Shown here one piece after another: positions 33,438-42,377 of a stretch of DNA of 64,000 bases (the first letter of the stretch is position 1; each line of letters opens with the position of its first letter). This DNA is from Oscillospiraceae bacterium. Lineage in GTDB: Bacteria > Bacillota > Clostridia > Oscillospirales > Acutalibacteraceae. The position numbers and the translations under genes are program-made. The notes beneath the pieces are model-generated. The model had not been told where the DNA came from. It searched no databases and was given only the letters and a program-made list of their open reading frames with translations. The stretch lies in the NCBI GenBank assembly GCA_025757685.1, contig CP107220.1, forward strand, positions 1 to 64,000, given 5' to 3'.

Positions 33438-33859
33438 TGGAATTTACCCACGCATTTTATGACGCTTTGCCCCCGGAGGCCGCGGCCATTCGCCAGGCGG
33501 TTTTTGTGGAGGAGCAGGGCTTTCAGGAGGAATTTGACGCCATTGACCGCCACGCCCTGCACCTGCTGCTGTTTGCAGACGGCCGGCCGGTGGGCACTTT
33601 GCGTGCCTTTACGGAGGACGGCGGCACCCGCTGGCATATTGGCCGGGTGGCGGTGATCCAGTCCGCCCGCCAGCTGCACTTAGGGCGGCGAATGATGGAC
33701 TTGGCAGAGGCGGAACTACGCCGCCGGGGCGCTGCGGGCATTGAGGTGTCTGCCCAGTGCCGGGTACAGCCTTTTTACGAAAAGTGCGGTTTTACCTCGG
33801 TGGGGGAGGTCTATCTGGACGAGTTTTGCCCCCACATTCGTATGGTTAAGGAACTGTAA
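33437..33859 (+). CDS. GNAT-family N-acetyltransferase
   Basis: A 140-aa acetyltransferase. RQAVFVEEQGFQEEFDAIDRHALHLLLF is typical of ElaA/PhnO-like members, and the acetyl-CoA pyrophosphate loop is ARQLHLGRRMMDLAEAELRRRG. The C-terminal half ends with VQPFYEKCGFTSVGEVYLDEFCPHIRM. Its ATG overlaps the rfbC stop (TAATG), so it is translated with the rhamnose genes. An operon role, such as acetylating a sugar nucleotide, is possible but not shown; the family mostly acts on small amines. Confidence 0.85.
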   Translation: MEFTHAFYDALPPEAAAIRQAVFVEEQGFQEEFDAIDRHALHLLLFADGRPVGTLRAFTEDGGTRWHIGRVAVIQSARQLHLGRRMMDLAEAELRRRGAAGIEVSAQCRVQPFYEKCGFTSVGEVYLDEFCPHIRMVKEL

Positions 33860-33872
33860 TAAAAAAAACAAC

Positions 33873-33902
33873 GCCGTCGGGCAATTACCGGCGGCTTTTT
33901 TG
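33873..33902 (+). terminator. Terminator of the rfb operon
   Basis: GCCGTCGG and CCGGCGGC (with a G-T pair) around a 7-base loop, followed by TTTTTTT. Confidence 0.7.
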
Positions 33903-33913
33903 AGGTGAACGGT

Positions 33914-35221
33914 ATGAAAAAGACACTTGCCCCTACCCCGCCTATGGGGTGGAACAGCTGGGACTGCTACGGCGCCGGCGTAACGGAGAAAGCATTGCGG
34001 GAGAACGCCCGCTTTATGGCGGCGCACCTGCTGCCCTATGGGTGGAACACCCTGGTGTGCGACATTCAGTGGTACGAGCCGCAGGCAAAGGGCAACGAGT
34101 ATAACAATTTTGCCCCGGTTTGTATGGACGACTATGGGCGTTTGTTACCGGCGGAGAACCGCTTTCCCAGCGCAGCCGGGGGCAAGGGCTTTGGCCCCAT
34201 TGCGGACTATTGCCATTCTCTGGGTCTGCGCTTTGGTATTCATATTATGCGGGGCATTCCCCGCCAGGCGGTGCATCGGGATACGCCGATTTTGGGCACG
34301 GATTTTACTGCCCGGGACGCAGCCCATCACTTCTCCGTCTGCGCCTGGAACACGGATATGTACGGTATGCGGGACAATGCCGCAGCCCAAGCGTACTATG
34401 ACTCCGTTTGTCGGTTGTACGCCGACTGGGGCGTGGATTTTATTAAGTGCGACGATATTTGCGTCACGGAATTTCGCAAGTGGGACGATCCGTATAACGC
34501 CCGGCACGAGATTGAAATGCTCCACCGCAGCTTGCAAAATAGCGGGCGGGAGGTAGTCTTATCCCTCTCTCCCGGCCCGGCGGATATTGCTCATTTGCCC
34601 CACCTGCGCCGCCACGCCCAAATGTGGCGTATGACCGGCGATTTTTGGGACCGGTGGGACAAGCTGCATGATATGTTTGACCGGTGCAAGACCTGGGAGG
34701 GCGTGCCCGGCCCCGGCTGCTGGCCGGATTGCGATATGCTGCCGGTGGGCCGCCTGTGCAAGGACGCTCCCTACCATGGTGCGCAGAATCGTATGAGCAA
34801 TTTTACTCCGGATGAGGTGCGCACCATGTTCACTTTGTGGGGCATTTTCCGCAGTCCGCTGTTTTTGGGCGGCGATCTGCCGGAGATGCCCGCCGATGTG
34901 CTGGCTATGTTGACCAATCAAGATTATCTGCAAATGCACGCTACCTCTTACGGCGCCCGGGAATTGCTGCGGCGAGAGACCAACGGCCGGGGCACCATTC
35001 AGTGGGTGGCCTGCGGCCGGGGCTGCAAGTACGCCGCCCTGTTTAATACCAAGGATTGCCCGGCCCGCCAAACCCTGGACCTGACCGCCCTGCACCTGCC
35101 GGATACCGCCTGTACCGTAACGGAGATTTGGTCCGGCGAACCGTTGGGTACCTTCAAAAACCGCTTCTCCGCCACCGTCCCCGCCCACGGCGCCCTCCTG
35201 CTTCGTGTAACGGCAGAATGA
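33914..35221 (+). CDS. GH27-family alpha-galactosidase
   Basis: A 435-aa glycoside hydrolase of family 27. The N-terminus TPPMGWNSWDCYGAGVTE is diagnostic; WNTLVCDIQWYEP, the nucleophile region WGVDFIKCDDIC, and the acid/base region MWRMTGDFWDRWD follow in order, with a beta-sandwich C-terminal domain (YAALFNTKDCPARQTLDL). It should release alpha-galactose, or beta-L-arabinopyranose in some relatives, from oligosaccharides. There is no signal peptide from the ATG at 33914 (GAGGTG upstream), so it acts inside the cell on imported sugars. No sugar transporter lies beside it. Confidence 0.9.
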   Translation: MKKTLAPTPPMGWNSWDCYGAGVTEKALRENARFMAAHLLPYGWNTLVCDIQWYEPQAKGNEYNNFAPVCMDDYGRLLPAENRFPSAAGGKGFGPIADYCHSLGLRFGIHIMRGIPRQAVHRDTPILGTDFTARDAAHHFSVCAWNTDMYGMRDNAAAQAYYDSVCRLYADWGVDFIKCDDICVTEFRKWDDPYNARHEIEMLHRSLQNSGREVVLSLSPGPADIAHLPHLRRHAQMWRMTGDFWDRWDKLHDMFDRCKTWEGVPGPGCWPDCDMLPVGRLCKDAPYHGAQNRMSNFTPDEVRTMFTLWGIFRSPLFLGGDLPEMPADVLAMLTNQDYLQMHATSYGARELLRRETNGRGTIQWVACGRGCKYAALFNTKDCPARQTLDLTALHLPDTACTVTEIWSGEPLGTFKNRFSATVPAHGALLLRVTAE

Positions 35222-35244
35222 TGGTATAAAGTACGATATATATA

Positions 35245-35285
35245 AAGAACAGGAACGCATAGATCTGCGTTCCTGTTCTTTTATG
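35245..35285. terminator. Bidirectional terminator between GH27 and ABC-F genes
   Basis: AAGAACAGGAACGCA and TGCGTTCCTGTTCTT form a perfect 15-bp stem with a 6-base loop, with A and T runs on the two sides. The flanking genes converge here. Confidence 0.85.
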
Positions 35286-35300
35286 TTATGCGTTTTGCTG

Positions 35301-36908
35301 TTAATACTTCTTCAGCTGGTCCTCGTCAAAGTCTGCCAGAAATTCGTCGTAGGTGCCCTTGCGATCCAGCAGGGTATTGCCGCTGACCTCGATGATCCGG
35401 TCGGCAACGGTCTGCACAAACTGGTGGTCGTGGGAGGTAAAGAGAATGGTCTCCGGGTAGCGGATCAGGCCGTCGTTCAATGCGGTGATGGACTCCAGGT
35501 CCAGGTGGTTGGTGGGTTCGTCCAGCACCAGCACATTGGCGCCGGAGAGCATCATTTTGCACAGCATACACCGTACCCGCTCGCCGCCGGAAAGCACATT
35601 GGCTTTCTTTAACGCCTCGTCGCCGCTAAAAAGCATACGACCCAGCCAGGAGCGAATGTCCGTTTCCAGCGTTTGGGTGGTGTACTGGCGCAGCCAGTCG
35701 ATCAGGGTCAGGTCCACGCCGTCAAAGTAGGCGCTGTTGTCGCTGGGGAAGTAGCTTTGGGTGGTGGTTACGCCCCACTTGTATTCGCCCTCGTCCGGCT
35801 CCATCTCGCCCATAATGATCTTAAACAGGGTGGTCTTAGCCATGGCATCTGCGCCCACAAAGGCCACCTTCTCTCTGGGATGGATCACAAAGCTGATGTC
35901 GTCCAGCACCTTGCGGTCGCCGATGGTCTTGGTCAGGTGGTCCACTCGCAGCAGGTCGTTGCCGCACTCCCGATCCGGCTTAAAGTCCACAAAGGGGAAC
36001 CGGCGGGAGGACACGGGCATGTCGATCATCTCCAAAGCGTCCAGCTGCTTTTTACGGCTGGTGGCCTGCTTGCTCTTGGCCGCGTTGGCAGAGAAGCGGG
36101 CAATAAAGGCCTGGAGTTCCTTGATCTTCTGCTCGTTCTTCTTGTTCTGATCCCGAGCCTGGCGCTGTCGCATTTGGGTGTACTCGTACCAAAAGTCGTA
36201 GTTGCCTACATACATTTGAATTTTGCCAAAGTCCACATCGCAGATATGGGTGCAGACCTTATTTAAGAAGTGACGGTCATGGGACACCACGATTACCGTG
36301 TTTTCAAAATCCAGCAGGAAGTTTTCCAGCCAGCGAATGGCGGACAGATCTAGGTGGTTGGTAGGCTCGTCCAGCAGCAAAATGTCCGGATTGCCAAAGA
36401 GGGCCTGCGCCAGCAGCACTTTGACCTTTAAGTTGGCAGGCAGTTCCGCCATGGTCATATAGTGGTACTCGTCGGTAACACCCAGCTTGTTGAGCATAAA
36501 CTCCGCATCGCTCTCTGCGTTCCAGCCGTCCATATCGGCAAATTCCGCTTCCAGTTCCCCGGCGCGCACGCCATCCGCCTCGCTAAAGTCCGGCTTGGCG
36601 TACAGGGCGTCCTTTTCTTCCATAATTTCAATAAGACGGGGGTTGCCCATCAGCACGGTGCGCACCACCTGGTACTGGTCGTAGGCAAAGTGGTCCTGTT
36701 TGAGCACGCTGAGCCGCTCGCCGGGGGTGATGACCACCTCTCCCTTTTGGGGCTCCAGCTCGCCGTCCAGCACTTTTAAGAAAGTGGACTTGCCTGCGCC
36801 GTTGGCACCGATGATGCCGTAGCAGTTGCCCTTGGAGAAGGTCACATTGACCCGCTCAAACAGGGCGCGACCGCCAAACTGCACGGTTACATTATTGGCT
36901 TGAATCAT
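35301..36908 (-). CDS. ABC-F family ATPase (YkpA/YbiT-like)
   Basis: A 535-aa soluble protein with two ABC domains and no membrane part, of the translation-factor ABC-F type. Domain 1: Walker A IGANGAGKST, Walker B ILLLDEPTNHLDL. Domain 2: signature LSGGERVR and Walker B VLVLDEPTNHLDL. The linker between them is rich in Lys/Arg (MRQRQARDQNKKNEQKIKE), the P-site tRNA interaction motif. Two motifs are degenerate: the domain 1 signature reads ELPANLKVKVLLAQAL, and the domain 2 Walker A reads GADAMAKTT. From memory this pattern is normal in the YkpA subfamily and does not mean a broken gene. Likely role: ribosome rescue or regulation of translation. Confidence 0.9.
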   Translation of the reverse strand: MIQANNVTVQFGGRALFERVNVTFSKGNCYGIIGANGAGKSTFLKVLDGELEPQKGEVVITPGERLSVLKQDHFAYDQYQVVRTVLMGNPRLIEIMEEKDALYAKPDFSEADGVRAGELEAEFADMDGWNAESDAEFMLNKLGVTDEYHYMTMAELPANLKVKVLLAQALFGNPDILLLDEPTNHLDLSAIRWLENFLLDFENTVIVVSHDRHFLNKVCTHICDVDFGKIQMYVGNYDFWYEYTQMRQRQARDQNKKNEQKIKELQAFIARFSANAAKSKQATSRKKQLDALEMIDMPVSSRRFPFVDFKPDRECGNDLLRVDHLTKTIGDRKVLDDISFVIHPREKVAFVGADAMAKTTLFKIIMGEMEPDEGEYKWGVTTTQSYFPSDNSAYFDGVDLTLIDWLRQYTTQTLETDIRSWLGRMLFSGDEALKKANVLSGGERVRCMLCKMMLSGANVLVLDEPTNHLDLESITALNDGLIRYPETILFTSHDHQFVQTVADRIIEVSGNTLLDRKGTYDEFLADFDEDQLKKY

Positions 36909-37015
36909 AGAGAAATCCTCCGTTACTGGCTTTGTTATCTATTGTATCTGAAAATCCGCAACTATTCTACACCACCCCCGGCCAAAATACAAGGAGAATT
37001 TGGCCCGGCGGCGTT

Positions 37016-37549
37016 TTATTGGCGCTTTTGCACAAAAAGGGGCGCCAGTCGGCCAAAGATCGGGCGATAAAACCCTTGATAGGCGGCAAAATCCAGTGCC
37101 TGCCCGCCGGGCGTGAGCACATCCAGTGCCACGCCGCACAGCCGTACCGGCAAGTTGCAGGGGAGAAAGCCGTTTTTGGCATAGAAATCCAGCCGCCGTT
37201 GCCGCTGCCTGGCGTTGGGTGCCGTATGATCCGGCGGCTCCACCTCCAGCACCACCTGCCGATTGGGATAACGCTGCTGCAAGGCGGGCAGCGCCCGGGA
37301 GCCAAGTCCCATAGAGCGGCAGTCCGGCTCCACGGCAAAGTAGTTGAGCAGGGCGTAGCCGGGGGCAAAGGTGACGATCATTAACCCGGTAAAGGCGCCG
37401 CCGGTGCGCAGCACCAAAATCTCCGCTTGCCCCTTTTTTTGCAGGGCGAAGAAGCGGGAGAGGGGCATACGCTCCGCTGCCGGGAACGCGCTGCGATACA
37501 GTGCCCGCAGCGCCGGGTATTCTTTTTTGCAGATAGGGGAGAGTTCCAT
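37016..37549 (-). CDS. GNAT-family N-acetyltransferase
   Basis: A 177-aa acetyltransferase: MELSPICKKEYPALRALYRSAFPAAERMPLSRFFAL, then ALLNYFAVEPDCRSMGLGSRALPALQQRYPNR (acetyl-CoA loop CRSMGLGSRAL) and QRRLDFYAKNGFLPCN. The substrate cannot be told. It stands alone, between the ABC-F gene (same strand) and rpe (divergent), with AGGAGG at the start. Confidence 0.85.
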   Translation of the reverse strand: MELSPICKKEYPALRALYRSAFPAAERMPLSRFFALQKKGQAEILVLRTGGAFTGLMIVTFAPGYALLNYFAVEPDCRSMGLGSRALPALQQRYPNRQVVLEVEPPDHTAPNARQRQRRLDFYAKNGFLPCNLPVRLCGVALDVLTPGGQALDFAAYQGFYRPIFGRLAPLFVQKRQ

Positions 37550-37625
37550 TTCAGTTACCTCCTGTTTTGTACTATTCTAACGAAAACCGGGTGCGCCGTC
37601 AAGGCATATTTCGTAGGCGTTGCTG

Positions 37626-37654
37626 TTGATTTTGTGCCCTTTTGGGCGTATAAT
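37626..37654 (+). promoter_or_regulatory. rpe promoter
   Basis: TTGATT and TATAAT with 17 bp spacing, about 55 bp before the rpe start. Confidence 0.75.
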
Positions 37655-37707
37655 AAGAGCACGAACGCAAACCGGCAGTTTTGCCGTTACCGAGAGGGGA
37701 ATTCTGT

Positions 37708-38364
37708 ATGGATATGAAGATTTCACCGTCTATGCTGGCCTGCGATTTTGCCAACATGGGCGCAGAGGCCAACAAATGCGCCGCCGGGGGCGCTCATCTG
37801 CTGCACCTGGATGTAATGGACGGGCATTTTGTGCCCAATATCTCCTTTGGCGCGCCGGTGATCGCCGGGCTGTCCAAGGTGTGCGACCTGCCCTTTGATG
37901 TGCACCTGATGATCAGCCAGCCGCTGCGGTATATTGACGATTACGCCGACGCCGGTGCGGATCTGATCACTTTCCACCTGGAGAGCGACGATGACCCGAG
38001 CGCAGTGATCGACAAGATCCTTGCCCGGGGCTGCAAGCCTGCGATTGCCATTAAGCCGGGCACGCCGGCAGAGGCGGTGCTGCCCTATGCGGATCGGCTG
38101 GCCATGGTGCTGGTGATGACAGTGGAGCCGGGCTTCGGCGGCCAAAGCTTTATGGCAGATATGATGCCAAAGCTCACTTTGCTGCGCAGCCGCTATCCCC
38201 ACCTGGATCTGCAAGTGGACGGGGGCATTAACCTGGAGACGGTAAAGGCAGCGGCCAAGGCCGGGGCCAATGTGTTTGTGGCAGGGTCTGCGGTGTTTAA
38301 GAGTGCGGATCCGGCAGCCACCATTGCCGGTCTGTGCCGTGCGGCGCAGCAGGCTGCGGAATAA
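37708..38364 (+). CDS. rpe: Ribulose-phosphate 3-epimerase
   Basis: Interconverts ribulose-5-phosphate and xylulose-5-phosphate in the pentose phosphate pathway. It is a TIM barrel with all the family markers: KISPSMLACDFANMG, the metal ligands in HLDVMDGHFVPNISFG and DVHLMI, the VMTVEPGFGGQSFM loop, and DGGINLETV. 218 aa from ATG 37708 (GAGGGGA upstream). It leads a three-gene run with two membrane-anchored proteins. No ribosome GTPase or thiamine gene is next to it, unlike the common Firmicute arrangement. Confidence 0.96.
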   Translation: MDMKISPSMLACDFANMGAEANKCAAGGAHLLHLDVMDGHFVPNISFGAPVIAGLSKVCDLPFDVHLMISQPLRYIDDYADAGADLITFHLESDDDPSAVIDKILARGCKPAIAIKPGTPAEAVLPYADRLAMVLVMTVEPGFGGQSFMADMMPKLTLLRSRYPHLDLQVDGGINLETVKAAAKAGANVFVAGSAVFKSADPAATIAGLCRAAQQAAE

Positions 38365-38370
38365 GGCAAG

Positions 38371-39432
38371 ATGAAGAAAAAGCAAAAGCGATTTTACAGT
38401 AATGACAAGCGGGGTCAAAAATGGACGGAGCCGGAAGTGGGCCGCCCCATTGACTTTGCAGACAAATACATCGAACCGCGCACCCAGGCGGGTCAGGCAG
38501 AGCTGGATCGGGAGCGGCGTAAAAAAGGCCCGGCGTTTCAAAAGGCCACGCCCGGTCAGGTGGTGCGCCGGGTACTTTTGGTGCTGCTGGGGCTGGTGCT
38601 GCTGTATGCGGGCTATATTTTGATGGATGCCTGGATGGATCTGCACGCCATGCCTGCCGCCCAAACGGACACGGTGGACGGCAATACCATCAGCACTGTG
38701 GCGCTGGAGGCCAAGGCAGCCAAGGTGGACAGTCTGTCCCTGGACGGCGCAGTGATGTTGGATGCCATGATGGACGATTTGTCCTCCGGCGGCTATACCG
38801 CTGCCTGTTTTGATATTAAGCGGGCGGACGGCACCGTGGGCTACGCCTCTACCCTGGGTACGGTGGCGGCAGCCGGGGCGGTATCTTCCCCTGCCGGGGA
38901 TTTGCGCTCCTCTTGTCAAAAGCTGGGCAAGAATGACTTGCTGGTGCTGGGGCACATTGTGTGCTATCCGGACAATGTGCAGACCGCTGCCAATCCGGCC
39001 TGGGCGGTGAAGAGCGGCAAAACCGCTTACACAGATCCGGCGGGCAACCGCTACCTGAACCCGGACAGCACGGAGGTTTACAACTACATTCGCTCGCTGG
39101 TGGAGGAGAGCGTTCGCGCCGGGGTAACGGTGTTTGTGCTGGAGGGTACGGAGCTGCCGCAGGCGGCGGGCACCTTTAACCACAACGGGTTTGCCGATTT
39201 GTCCAAGCGACTGACTGCCGACCTGGGGCAGGATGTAAAATTTCTGCAACCGGTGGCGGTAAACATCACCTCTACCGCTACGGCGGACCTGAAAAAAGAA
39301 GTGGCTGACAAGTGCACCCAAAACCCGAATGAAAACCAAATTTATGCCATTACCTGCCCGGAGAAAAGCCGTCGGGCAGTGAAGCAGCTGCTGGATGACC
39401 GTGGCTGCACCTGTTACCTGATCACGGAGTGA
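38371..39432 (+). CDS. Membrane-anchored protein, possibly glycoside-hydrolase-like
   Basis: A 353-aa protein. A basic cytoplasmic head (MKKKQKRFYSNDKRG) is followed by one transmembrane helix near residues 68-87 (RRVLLVLLGLVLLYAGYILM) and a large outside domain. The outside domain has the alternation of a TIM-barrel: DSLSLDGAVMLDAMMDDLSSGGYTAACFDIKRADGTVGYAS, LVLGHIVCYPDNVQ, NPDSTEVYNYIRSLVEESVRAGVTVFVLEG. This recalls putative glycosyl hydrolases of the DUF4015 type, but I see no firm catalytic pair. It lies 6 bp after rpe and 4 bp before the next surface protein, so it is in their operon. Confidence 0.6.
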   Translation: MKKKQKRFYSNDKRGQKWTEPEVGRPIDFADKYIEPRTQAGQAELDRERRKKGPAFQKATPGQVVRRVLLVLLGLVLLYAGYILMDAWMDLHAMPAAQTDTVDGNTISTVALEAKAAKVDSLSLDGAVMLDAMMDDLSSGGYTAACFDIKRADGTVGYASTLGTVAAAGAVSSPAGDLRSSCQKLGKNDLLVLGHIVCYPDNVQTAANPAWAVKSGKTAYTDPAGNRYLNPDSTEVYNYIRSLVEESVRAGVTVFVLEGTELPQAAGTFNHNGFADLSKRLTADLGQDVKFLQPVAVNITSTATADLKKEVADKCTQNPNENQIYAITCPEKSRRAVKQLLDDRGCTCYLITE

Positions 39433-39436
39433 CCTT

Positions 39437-40258
39437 ATGAAGCGAAAGTTCTTATACCTGCTGCTGACCCTGTGTCTGCTGGGTCAGTGCCTGCCTGCCT
39501 TTGCGGCGCAGGCCCCGGTGCTGGAGCGCATTGCCTTTTCCGGCGCCACCATTGTGGGGCAGTTTAAGAGCGATGTGTACCAGTACCAGTTGGTGCTGGA
39601 CAACGCGGCGGTGTCGCCAAAGCTGAAAAGCTACAAGGTGCAGGGGGAGGGCAACCTGTTCGTGACCTATGATACGGACAGCACCAACCATCAAACGGCG
39701 GTGGTGGTCACCCTCAGCTATGACACCGGCTCCGCCAAATATACCTTTACTTACAAGAACGCCGCAGCTTATGTTAAGAACAGCGAGAACCACCTGGACT
39801 CGATAACCTGCACCCTGGGTGAGCTGGTGCCGGAGATGAATGAGGACGATACCACTTACAAGCTGTATATTCCCTGCGACCTGACCTCGCTGATGATTAC
39901 CCCGGTGACCAAGGATATTAACGCCTACTGCGCACCGGTGGAGATGACGCTGGCGCCGGAGCAGGAGATCGACCTGACCCTGCCGGTGACCGCCTCGGAC
40001 GGCCAGGTGCGCACCTATACCATTAAGGTGCGCCGGGTGGACAAGACCGTGGAACAGGTGCGTGCCGAGATGGCACAGGAGGACTACACCTCCTTTGTGG
40101 AGGGCACCCGCTTTTACCAGCAGCCCGCCTTCCGGATGGCGGTGACTGCCGGCGTGGGCGGTCTGGCAGTGTTGATCGTTCTTTTGGCATTCCATGCCCG
40201 CAAGACTGCCCGGGTCACAGACGAGGACGAGCCGTCCTTTTATAGATCGGAGCAATAA
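39437..40258 (+). CDS. Exported membrane-anchored protein with cadherin-like domains
   Basis: A 273-aa surface protein. Signal peptide MKRKFLYLLLTLCLLGQCLPAFA; then a beta-sandwich stretch (LERIAFSGATIVGQFKSDVYQYQLVLDN and DSITCTLGELVPEMNEDDTTYKLYIPCDLTSLMITPVTKD) in the style of the cadherin-like beta-sandwich family (PF12733). A transmembrane helix (MAVTAGVGGLAVLIVLLAF) and a short tail follow near the C-terminus. It starts 4 bp after the preceding gene and may work with it at the cell surface. Function unknown. Confidence 0.7.
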   Translation: MKRKFLYLLLTLCLLGQCLPAFAAQAPVLERIAFSGATIVGQFKSDVYQYQLVLDNAAVSPKLKSYKVQGEGNLFVTYDTDSTNHQTAVVVTLSYDTGSAKYTFTYKNAAAYVKNSENHLDSITCTLGELVPEMNEDDTTYKLYIPCDLTSLMITPVTKDINAYCAPVEMTLAPEQEIDLTLPVTASDGQVRTYTIKVRRVDKTVEQVRAEMAQEDYTSFVEGTRFYQQPAFRMAVTAGVGGLAVLIVLLAFHARKTARVTDEDEPSFYRSEQ

Positions 40259-40316
40259 TCCGCTTATATCCTCCGGGATGTAAAGAATAAAAATAAGTGC
40301 AGAAAGGAGCGCGCCT

Positions 40317-41687
40317 ATGGAATTAGAAGAACTGAAAGCAGAAATTGAGGATCTTCATACCAAACGGCAGTTCTCTGCCATTAAAACCATTTTAAACCAG
40401 TTGAACCCGGCAGATATTGCCCAGCTTTTAGAGGAGTTCAGCAACGAAGAACGGCTGTTGTTCTTTCGCCTACTGGGCAAGGAAGAAGCGGCAGATACCT
40501 TTGTAGAGCTGGAGCCGGACAACCAGGAGGCACTGATTCACGCTTTCTCCGATAACGAGTTGCGAGAGGTGCTGGACGAGCTGTACCTGGACGATACGGT
40601 GGATATGATTGAGGAAATGCCCGCTACCGTTGTGAAGCGCATTTTGCGCAACACGGATGTGGAAACCCGCGCTTCCATCAACACCCTGCTGCGCTACCCG
40701 GAGGACAGCGCCGGTTCTATCATGACTCCGGAGTTTGTGGACTTAAAGCGGGATATGACCGTGGAGGACGCTTTTAAGCGCATTCGCCGCACCGGTGTGG
40801 ACAAAGAGACCATTTATACCTGCTATGTAACGGACGCCTCCCGCCATTTGCTGGGCGTGACCACCGTGAAGGAACTGCTGCTCCACGATCAGGACGACCG
40901 GATCGAGGCGTTTATGGAGACCAATGTGATCTATGTGAATACCCTTAGCGACCAGGAGGAGGCGGCTGCCCAGCTGAGCAAATACGACTTTCTGGCGTTG
41001 CCGGTGGTGGACCTGGAAGAGCGACTGGTGGGTATCATCACCGTAGACGATGCTATGGATGTTATCCAGGAGGAGAACACCGAGGATATTCAAAAGATGA
41101 ACGCCATCGTGCCCACGGAGCGGACTTATCTGAAGACCGGCGTGCTGGCGACTTGGAAGTCCCGGATCCCTTGGTTGCTGCTTTTGATGGTCAGCGCCAC
41201 CTTTACCGGCTCCATTATCACCAGCTTTGAGGACAAGCTGGCCAGTATGATTATTTTGACCTCCTTTATCCCTATGCTGATGGACACCGGCGGCAATTCC
41301 GGTGGTCAGGCCAGCGTTACCGTAATTCGCGCCCTGTCTCTTAACGAGATTGATATGCGGGATATTTTCAAGGTGATATGGAAAGAGCTGCGGGTGGGTC
41401 TGCTTTGCGGCACCAGCCTGGCGGTCATTAACTTTGTTAAGGTACTGTTGGTGGATCGACTGATGCTGGGTATGACCGGCGTGACCTTGAAGGTGGATCT
41501 GGTGATCAGCCTGACCCTGATTGTTGAGGTCACTTTGGCCAAGATGATCGGCTGTTCTCTGCCCATTATCGCCAAACGATTGAAACTGGATCCGGCGGTG
41601 ATGTCGTCCCCCTTTGTAACCACCATTGTGGACGCTATTTCCCTGTTGATCTACTTTGGCTTTGCCACCGCCGTGCTGCATATTTAA
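40317..41687 (+). CDS. mgtE: Magnesium transporter MgtE
   Basis: A 456-aa Mg2+ channel. The N-terminal cytoplasmic superhelical domain (PADIAQLLEEFSNEERLLFFRLL, DTVDMIEEMPATVVKRIL) is followed by two CBS domains (AGSIMTPEFVDLKRDMTVEDAFKRIRR and VIYVNTLSDQEEAAAQLSKYDFLALPVVDLEERLVGIITVDDAMDV). Five membrane helices close the protein, with the pore signature MLMDTGGNSGGQAS. The start is ATG 40317 behind AAAGGAG. The leader is under 60 bp, so no M-box riboswitch precedes it. Confidence 0.95.
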   Translation: MELEELKAEIEDLHTKRQFSAIKTILNQLNPADIAQLLEEFSNEERLLFFRLLGKEEAADTFVELEPDNQEALIHAFSDNELREVLDELYLDDTVDMIEEMPATVVKRILRNTDVETRASINTLLRYPEDSAGSIMTPEFVDLKRDMTVEDAFKRIRRTGVDKETIYTCYVTDASRHLLGVTTVKELLLHDQDDRIEAFMETNVIYVNTLSDQEEAAAQLSKYDFLALPVVDLEERLVGIITVDDAMDVIQEENTEDIQKMNAIVPTERTYLKTGVLATWKSRIPWLLLLMVSATFTGSIITSFEDKLASMIILTSFIPMLMDTGGNSGGQASVTVIRALSLNEIDMRDIFKVIWKELRVGLLCGTSLAVINFVKVLLVDRLMLGMTGVTLKVDLVISLTLIVEVTLAKMIGCSLPIIAKRLKLDPAVMSSPFVTTIVDAISLLIYFGFATAVLHI

Positions 41688-41705
41688 CAGCGTAAATGGG
41701 TATAA

Positions 41706-41757
41706 AATAACCCCCGGGCACACAAGTTGCCGCTTGTGTGCCCGGGGGTTATTGTGT
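41706..41757 (+). terminator. mgtE terminator
   Basis: A perfect 21-bp stem (41706-41726 with 41733-41753, GC core CCCCCGGGCACACAAG) with a 6-base loop and a GTGTTTTTG tail. Confidence 0.85.
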
Positions 41758-41776
41758 TTTTGGGGTGCTTATTTAT

Positions 41777-41803
41777 CCGCCCGCGGGCGGCAAATTGCCG
41801 CCC
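41777..41803. repeat. REP-like overlapping palindromes
   Basis: CCGCCCGCGGGCGG followed by GGCGGCAAATTGCCGCC, sharing four bases, then CCTACGGG. Such intergenic GC-palindromes are often dispersed in genomes of this group. Only this copy was seen in the window. Confidence 0.4.
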
Positions 41804-41848
41804 CTACGGGTTCCTTTTGGTACAATTGTAGGGTGCGTTATACTTTCA

Positions 41849-42376
41849 TCACGCCCCGAAAATCAGACCCATGGCCTTGTGCCACTCCGCGGGGAGCAGG
41901 CAATAATCTGCACCGGTAATGTCCGTATGCCGGTCTATCCATACCAGTTCGTCGATCTCCTCCGCCTGGTAGCGCAGAGTGGTCAGGGGAGCAGCGGGAT
42001 GCAGCAGATACACCCGGCAGTGCTCGTTACTGACAAAGCGGCCGTGACCAAAGTCTGCATCCACCTCTAACTTTTGGGTAAACAGGTAGCGCAGGTCATC
42101 GGCACCGGCGGATAGGTTCAGCTCCTCTTGCAGTTCTCGCCGGGCGGCGGTCAGGTAGTCCTCGCCGGCGTCCACATGGCCGGTGCAGGCCAGATCCAGC
42201 TTGCCGGGAAAAGACTCTTTGTCCCACTTTCGTCGTTGAAGCAGTACCCGGTCACCCTGTATCACAAAGATATGCACGCTGGGGTGCCAGTCCCCGTCCC
42301 GGTGGACGGCGTTTCGCTCTTTGGTGATCCCCAGGGGTTCCCCGGTGGGGGACAGCAGGTCAAAATACTCGGCCAT
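41849..42376 (-). CDS. Nudix hydrolase, IPP-isomerase-like
   Basis: A 175-aa Nudix protein. MAEYFDLLSPTGEPLGITKERNAVHRDGDWHPSVHIFVI is the opening of the group resembling isopentenyl-diphosphate isomerase. The complete Nudix box reads GHVDAGEDYLTAARRELQEEL, with the metal-binding glutamates present. The substrate is unknown. Last gene of a four-gene minus-strand run (GH28, SecB-like, DUF6472, Nudix) with gaps of 12, 1 and 1 bp. Confidence 0.88.
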   Translation of the reverse strand: MAEYFDLLSPTGEPLGITKERNAVHRDGDWHPSVHIFVIQGDRVLLQRRKWDKESFPGKLDLACTGHVDAGEDYLTAARRELQEELNLSAGADDLRYLFTQKLEVDADFGHGRFVSNEHCRVYLLHPAAPLTTLRYQAEEIDELVWIDRHTDITGADYCLLPAEWHKAMGLIFGA

Positions 42377-42377
42377 A

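Noticed and set aside
35301..36908. ABC-F gene as a decaying gene because of odd Walker A and signature motifs
   Set aside because: The same degeneracy is, from memory, typical of the YkpA-like subfamily, and the rest of the protein is intact.
37723..39339. A 538-codon open frame on the minus strand across rpe and the next gene
   Set aside because: It is antisense to two well-supported genes, has low-complexity His/Arg/Gln-rich composition typical of mirrored GC-rich codons, and lacks a start signal or family match.
40259..40316. M-box magnesium riboswitch before mgtE
   Set aside because: Only 58 bp separate mgtE from the preceding gene; the M-box needs well over 100.
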